A program made the position numbers and the translations under genes. From the NCBI GenBank assembly GCA_017308345.1, contig JAFKFE010000243.1:1-7222 (forward strand): a DNA stretch of 7,222 nucleotides. Reading direction: 5' to 3'. The notes below the pieces were generated by a model. It was given only the letters and a program-made list of their open reading frames with translations, had not been told where the DNA came from and made no database searches. The number at the start of each line of letters is the position of its first letter. Position 1 is the stretch's first letter. Positions 4,326-7,222 of this stretch are shown piece after piece. The DNA comes from Alphaproteobacteria bacterium (GTDB lineage: Bacteria; Pseudomonadota; Alphaproteobacteria; Rhizobiales; Rhizobiaceae).

Positions 4326-5102
4326 CTGCGCCGTCCGCACCGCCTCGATGCGGATGTCTTCGGTCAGTTGCGCCTTGAGTTGCGAGAACTCCGGGCTGGT
4401 CTTCAGCGTGTAGTGGCGCGGATGCGGCAGGTCGACCGGCACGTCGGACTTGATGCGGCCGGGCCGCGCGCTCATCACGATCACCCGCGACGCCATGAAG
4501 ATCGCTTCCTCGATGTCATGGGTGACGAACAGCACCGTCTTCTTGCGCCGCTCCCATATGCCGAGCAGCAATTCCTGCATCAGCCCGCGCGTCTGGTTGT
4601 CCAGCGCGCCGAACGGCTCGTCGAGCAAAAGGATCTCCGGATCGTTGGCGAGCGCGCGGGCGATTGCCGTGCGCTGCTGCATGCCGCCCGACAGCTGCTT
4701 CGGCCAATGATTCTCGAAACCTTTCAGGCCGACCAGATCGACGTAGGAAGCGACGATCTCGGTGCGCTCGCGCTCGGGCATGCCCTGCTCGCGCAGGCCG
4801 AAGCCAATGTTTTCGGCCACCGTCAGCCAGGGAAACAACGTGTAGGACTGGAACACCATGCCGCGGTCCGGTCCCGGCCTCGTGACCGCCTTGCCGTCGA
4901 GCAGCACGCGGCCTGTGCTCGGTGCCTCAAGTCCGGCGACGATCCTGAGCAATGTCGACTTGCCGCAGCCGGACGGCCCCAGGATGGTGATGAAGTCATT
5001 GGCCGCGACCGCGAGGTCCACCGGCTGCAGCGCCCGCACCGGCTGCCCGCCGCCGACCCCGGCAAAGGTCCGCGAAACGCCCTCGATCAGCAGCTTGCTC
5101 AC
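4311..5102 (-). CDS. ABC importer ATPase, NitT/TauT (SsuB/TauB) type
   Basis: The 263-residue nucleotide-binding subunit that powers uptake at the inner membrane. All motifs are intact: Walker A GPSGCGKST (42-50), Q-loop Gln85 in VFQSYTLFPW, signature LSGGMQQR (137-144), Walker B ILLLDEP (157-163), D-loop ALD (166-168), and switch His195 in VTHD. The start is GTG at 5102-5100: GGAG lies six bases before it, and the GTGA overlaps the permease stop by four bases, the usual sign of translational coupling. An in-frame ATG at 5114-5112 would add four residues but lacks that spacing. The frame stays open far upstream to 5891, but that part is antisense-like shadow of the permease. It is the last gene of the operon. 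Confidence 0.95.
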   Translation of the reverse strand: MSKLLIEGVSRTFAGVGGGQPVRALQPVDLAVAANDFITILGPSGCGKSTLLRIVAGLEAPSTGRVLLDGKAVTRPGPDRGMVFQSYTLFPWLTVAENIGFGLREQGMPERERTEIVASYVDLVGLKGFENHWPKQLSGGMQQRTAIARALANDPEILLLDEPFGALDNQTRGLMQELLLGIWERRKKTVLFVTHDIEEAIFMASRVIVMSARPGRIKSDVPVDLPHPRHYTLKTSPEFSQLKAQLTEDIRIEAVRTAQTQSA

Positions 5103-5875
5103 GCCAGGCTCCATGGATAGAGCCAGCGGTTGAGCGCCTTGAAGGCGAAATCGGACAACAGTCCGATCAGTCCGATCACGATGATGCCGAAGATGATCTG
5201 CCCGGTCGCCAGGCGCGACTGGCTGTTGATGATCATGTAGCCGATGCCGGACGACGAGCCGATCAGCTCGGCGACAATCACATAGGTCCAGGCCCAGCCG
5301 AGCACCAGCCGCAGCGTTTCGGCGATCTCGGGCGCATTGGCCGGCATAATGACGCGCTTGACGATGCCGTTGTCGGTCGCTCCCAGCGTATAGGCGGCTT
5401 CCACAAGATCCCGCCTCGTGCCGCCGACCTTGACCGCGACGATCAGGATGATCTGGAAGACCGAGCCGACGAAGATCACCAGCAGCTTTTCCAGTTCCCC
5501 GATGCCGGCCCACAGGATGAGCAGCGGGATGAAGGCGGACGCCGGCAGGTAGCGGGCGAAGGACACGAAAGGCTCTAGGAAGGCTTCGACCGGCTTCCAC
5601 GCGCCCATGGCGATGCCGATCGGCACCGCGACGATCGACGCCAGCGCGAAGCCGCCGAAGACGCGCCAGATGGTGATCAGGATATCCAGCCAGAAACGAT
5701 CCTCGGTGAGCAGCCGCCAGCCATCCTTCAGCATCGACAGCGGATCGGCGAGAAAAATCCGGTTCACATGGCCGCCGAGCGTGATCCACGCCCAGAACGC
5801 CACGAAGAACACGAAGAAGGCGATGCCGAGCACGGTTCGCGTGCCCGGCGCAACGGGATGCAATGGACGCAGCAT
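5099..5875 (-). CDS. ABC importer permease, NitT/TauT (SsuC/TauC) type
   Basis: A 258-residue inner-membrane subunit with about six hydrophobic segments (roughly residues 13-33, 66-90, 112-126, 131-150, 190-207, 225-245). The cytoplasmic coupling loop is clear: EAAYTLGAT begins at 159 and ends in VIMPANAPEI at 175-184, the EAA motif that docks on the ATPase. Length is normal for SsuC/TauC relatives, and a single permease gene implies a homodimer. The ATG at 5875 is preceded by AGGG four bases away and GAGG ten bases away. It is separated from the binding-protein gene by 61 bases containing a strong hairpin and overlaps the ATPase gene by four bases. Confidence 0.94.
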   Translation of the reverse strand: MLRPLHPVAPGTRTVLGIAFFVFFVAFWAWITLGGHVNRIFLADPLSMLKDGWRLLTEDRFWLDILITIWRVFGGFALASIVAVPIGIAMGAWKPVEAFLEPFVSFARYLPASAFIPLLILWAGIGELEKLLVIFVGSVFQIILIVAVKVGGTRRDLVEAAYTLGATDNGIVKRVIMPANAPEIAETLRLVLGWAWTYVIVAELIGSSSGIGYMIINSQSRLATGQIIFGIIVIGLIGLLSDFAFKALNRWLYPWSLA

Positions 5876-5898
5876 CAGGCCCTGTCCTCAAGAGAAGG

Positions 5899-5923
5899 GA
5901 CCGGCGGCCTGACGCCGCCGGTC
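5899..5923 (-). repeat. Intercistronic 10-bp hairpin between binding protein and permease genes
   Basis: GACCGGCGGC (5899-5908) and GCCGCCGGTC (5914-5923) form a perfect 10-bp stem with a five-base loop, 13 bases after the binding-protein stop codon. There is no T-run after it on the minus strand, so transcription likely continues into the permease gene. As in malE-malF, such a structure would protect the upstream message from 3' exonucleases and give more binding protein than membrane subunits. It could also be a copy of a dispersed repeat family. Confidence 0.65.
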
Positions 5924-5936
5924 GGGTGATGCGCGA

Positions 5937-6887
5937 TCAGTTGGCCACCGCGCTGGTGTCCGCCAGCGTCGTCACATCCGGCACTTCCTTGATCAGCCCC
6001 ATCTGCAGCAGCAGCTCGGCCGCTGTCTTGGAGAAATCCTGGAACTCCTTGGTGAAGAACTGCTTGTTCTCTTCCTTGTCGGCCCATTTCAGGTACTTGG
6101 CCGAATCCTCGAATTCCTTGGCCGACTGCTTCACGTCGGCACCCATGATCTCATAGGATTTCTGCGGATCCTTCTTGATCAGGTCGAGAGCGTCAAAATA
6201 GCTGTCGGCGAGCGCCTTGGCGGCATCGGGGTTGGCCTTGAGGAAGTCCGGCGTGCAGCCGACGGTGTCCAGCACCATCGGATAGTCGAGCGTGGTCGCC
6301 AGGATGTGGCCCTGGTCGGCCTTGTCGCGAACCGCCGAAATGAACGGCTCATAGGTGACGGCGGCATCGTTCTGGCCAGCCAGGAAGGCCTGCGCCGCCG
6401 CGTCCGGCTCCAGATTGACGACGGTTACGTCCTTGGTCGACATGCCGTTCTTGTTGAGCACCCAGGCGAGCAGGAAATAGGGCGACGTGCCGGGCGCGGA
6501 CGAGGCGACGTTCTTGCCCTTGAGGTCGGCGACGGTCTTGATGTCGTTGCGCACGACGATGCCGTCGGCGCCGTAGGATTTGTCGAGCTGGAAGATCTGC
6601 TTGGTGGTGACGCCGCTGGCGTTCCACACCATCCAGGTTTCCACCGTGGTCGCCGCGCATTGCAGATCGCCGCTGGCGATCGCGAGCGGGCGGCTGGCCT
6701 GCGGTACCTTCTTGAGCGTGACGTCCAGCCCGTGCTTTTCGAAAAGCCCGGCCTGCTTGGCCAGGGTCAGCGGCGCGAAGCCGGTCCAGCCGCTGATGCC
6801 GATTGTCACCGACGTGGCGGCCATCGCCGGCGCGCCGAGCACGGCGGACGCCGTCAGCGCCGCCGCGAAAATGGTGGTCCTGTTCAT
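5937..6887 (-). CDS. Periplasmic substrate-binding protein, NitT/TauT (NMT1/SsuA-like)
   Basis: A 316-residue secreted binding protein that delivers substrate to the permease. Residues 1-23 are a signal peptide: MNRTT, a hydrophobic Ala/Leu core, and AMA before the likely cleavage at Ala23-Ala24. Family features of SsuA/NMT1-like proteins follow: VTIGISGWTGFAPLTLAKQA at 27-46, AGLFEKHGLDVTL at 46-58, and an inter-lobe segment LKGKNVASSAPGTSPYFLLA at 122-141. Cys77 and Cys211 are the only cysteines of the mature chain and could pair. The substrate is not readable; nitrate, sulfonate, taurine and pyrimidine importers all use this fold. The ATG at 6887 has GGGG seven bases upstream. It is the first gene of the operon. 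Confidence 0.93.
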   Translation of the reverse strand: MNRTTIFAAALTASAVLGAPAMAATSVTIGISGWTGFAPLTLAKQAGLFEKHGLDVTLKKVPQASRPLAIASGDLQCAATTVETWMVWNASGVTTKQIFQLDKSYGADGIVVRNDIKTVADLKGKNVASSAPGTSPYFLLAWVLNKNGMSTKDVTVVNLEPDAAAQAFLAGQNDAAVTYEPFISAVRDKADQGHILATTLDYPMVLDTVGCTPDFLKANPDAAKALADSYFDALDLIKKDPQKSYEIMGADVKQSAKEFEDSAKYLKWADKEENKQFFTKEFQDFSKTAAELLLQMGLIKEVPDVTTLADTSAVAN

Positions 6888-6915
6888 TGTGGTTCCCCTT
6901 TTTTGATGAGCGCAA

Positions 6916-6946
6916 ATTGTGTCACAGACGCCAAAAGGCTTGTCAA
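6916..6946 (-). promoter_or_regulatory. Candidate promoter of the ABC operon
   Basis: On the minus strand a perfect -35 TTGACA (6946-6941) is followed by the best -10 match CACAAT (6921-6916) after 19 bases, two more than ideal; shorter spacings give worse hexamers. A perfect nine-base palindrome TGTGTCACA (6918-6926) overlaps the -10, a natural repressor position. The overlong spacing suggests an activator is needed. Confidence 0.4.
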
Positions 6947-6963
6947 TGAAGCAGACGCCGCAC

Positions 6964-6977
6964 TGGACGATGGTCCA
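6964..6977. promoter_or_regulatory. Dyad TGGAC-GATG-GTCCA upstream of the operon promoter
   Basis: TGGAC (6964-6968) and GTCCA (6973-6977) are perfect inverted arms four bases apart, starting 18 bases beyond the -35 hexamer (6941-6946). That is the usual place for an activator. It does not share the GTCGC core seen before the GlxA-type gene. Confidence 0.35.
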
Positions 6978-7022
6978 ATCCGATGTCGGGCGGAGGCGGC
7001 CTCGGAGCGGCTCTTTGATCCG

Positions 7023-7222
7023 TCACGGCTGCCCCCAGCCGCGGTTGCGCCACATCTTCTCGCCGACCTGGCAGTCGGCGGCCGGCCTGTCGTCGGCGAG
7101 CACGACCGGCGGATGCGAGCCCTCTTCCGCCGCCCATTGCGGCGAAGCGGGACCGGCAAGCTCGAGCACCAGCTTGCGGCGGATCGCTTCGGGAAATTGC
7201 GTACAATCATTGACCGGGATCA
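7023..7222 (-). CDS. 3' end of an unidentified gene entering from the right (partial)
   Basis: On the minus strand the frame ending at TGA 7025-7023 is open to the window edge, giving 66 residues that include VNDCTQFPEAIRRKLVLELA, then HPPVVLADDRPAADC, and the end VGEKMWRNRGWGQP. The mix of charged, aromatic and hydrophobic residues is protein-like, unlike the Arg/Ser-rich overlapping frames. I recognise no family. It runs in the same direction as the ABC operon but is separated from it by 135 bases with a promoter. No T-run hairpin follows its stop. Confidence 0.5.
   Translation of the reverse strand, partial: IPVNDCTQFPEAIRRKLVLELAGPASPQWAAEEGSHPPVVLADDRPAADCQVGEKMWRNRGWGQP

Noticed and set aside
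5103..5891. A 526-residue reading of the ATPase gene, as a fusion
   Set aside because: The extra N-terminus overlaps the permease in another frame and is Arg/Ala-rich. The GTG at 5102 has a proper ribosome binding site and a coupled overlap.
6905..6930. Sigma-54 promoter for the ABC operon (TGACAC followed by TTGC)
   Set aside because: The GG of the -24 element is missing and the spacing to TTGC is two bases too short.
6888..7022. Guanidine-I (ykkC) riboswitch or a urea/guanidine link for the importer
   Set aside because: The conserved ykkC sequence blocks are not present in the leader, and the binding protein does not match my recollection of the urea-carboxylase-associated type.
6884..7210. 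A 108-codon leftward frame upstream of the binding-protein gene
   Set aside because: Its Arg/Ser-rich composition and overlap with the promoter and start of the binding-protein gene make it a shadow. The frame ending at 7023 is more protein-like.
1..7222. tRNA, rRNA, CRISPR array, insertion sequence or prophage elements
   Set aside because: No spaced repeats, cloverleaf, transposase motifs or long terminal inverted repeats were seen on either strand.

Overview
The window looks like chromosome of a GC-rich alphaproteobacterium, most likely Hyphomicrobiales/Rhizobiales and Mesorhizobium-like. I infer this from codon use, a DUF1127 small-protein gene, a LysR regulator that reads like the rhizobial LsrB/VtlR group, and a NitT/TauT-type ABC operon facing a GlxA/ArgR-GbdR-type regulator. 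No sequence search was possible, so the genus is a guess.

Layout, left to right. Positions 1-59 hold the last codons of a rightward gene, followed by a very strong 12-bp GC hairpin and perhaps a 36-codon mini-ORF. A rightward hormone-sensitive-lipase-type alpha/beta hydrolase (295-1257) meets a leftward LysR regulator (1259-2158) tail to tail with one base between them. The LysR gene is divergent from a small DUF1127 gene (2378-2563). The leader of that gene has a hairpin presenting a CCTCCC loop just upstream of the ribosome binding site, and the gene ends in a textbook intrinsic terminator. From 2625 to 3287 lies an AT-richer stretch that looks mostly non-coding but is dense in structure: several perfect inverted repeats, a candidate promoter, a probable 44-codon gene (2912-3046) with its own terminator, and repeated TGTCGC motifs leading into the next promoter. 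A rightward GlxA-family regulator (3288-4289) then converges on a leftward three-gene ABC importer operon: binding protein 5937-6887, permease 5099-5875, ATPase 4311-5102. The operon has its own promoter region at 6888-7000. A further leftward gene enters from the right edge and stops at 7023.

How the parts may work together. The LysR/DUF1127 pair recalls the VtlR regulon of Brucella and Agrobacterium, where a LysR protein activates DUF1127 genes and small RNAs. The CCTCCC-loop hairpin recalls the anti-Shine-Dalgarno loop RNAs that are co-transcribed with a DUF1127 gene in Rhodobacter. The ABC operon is a complete importer (binding protein with signal peptide, one permease, one ATPase). An intercistronic hairpin after the binding-protein gene probably raises binding-protein yield. 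The GlxA regulator may sense a metabolite linked to that importer, but the sequence gives no direct proof. The most interesting part of the window is 2340-3290, where small proteins, structured leaders and shared operator-like motifs cluster.
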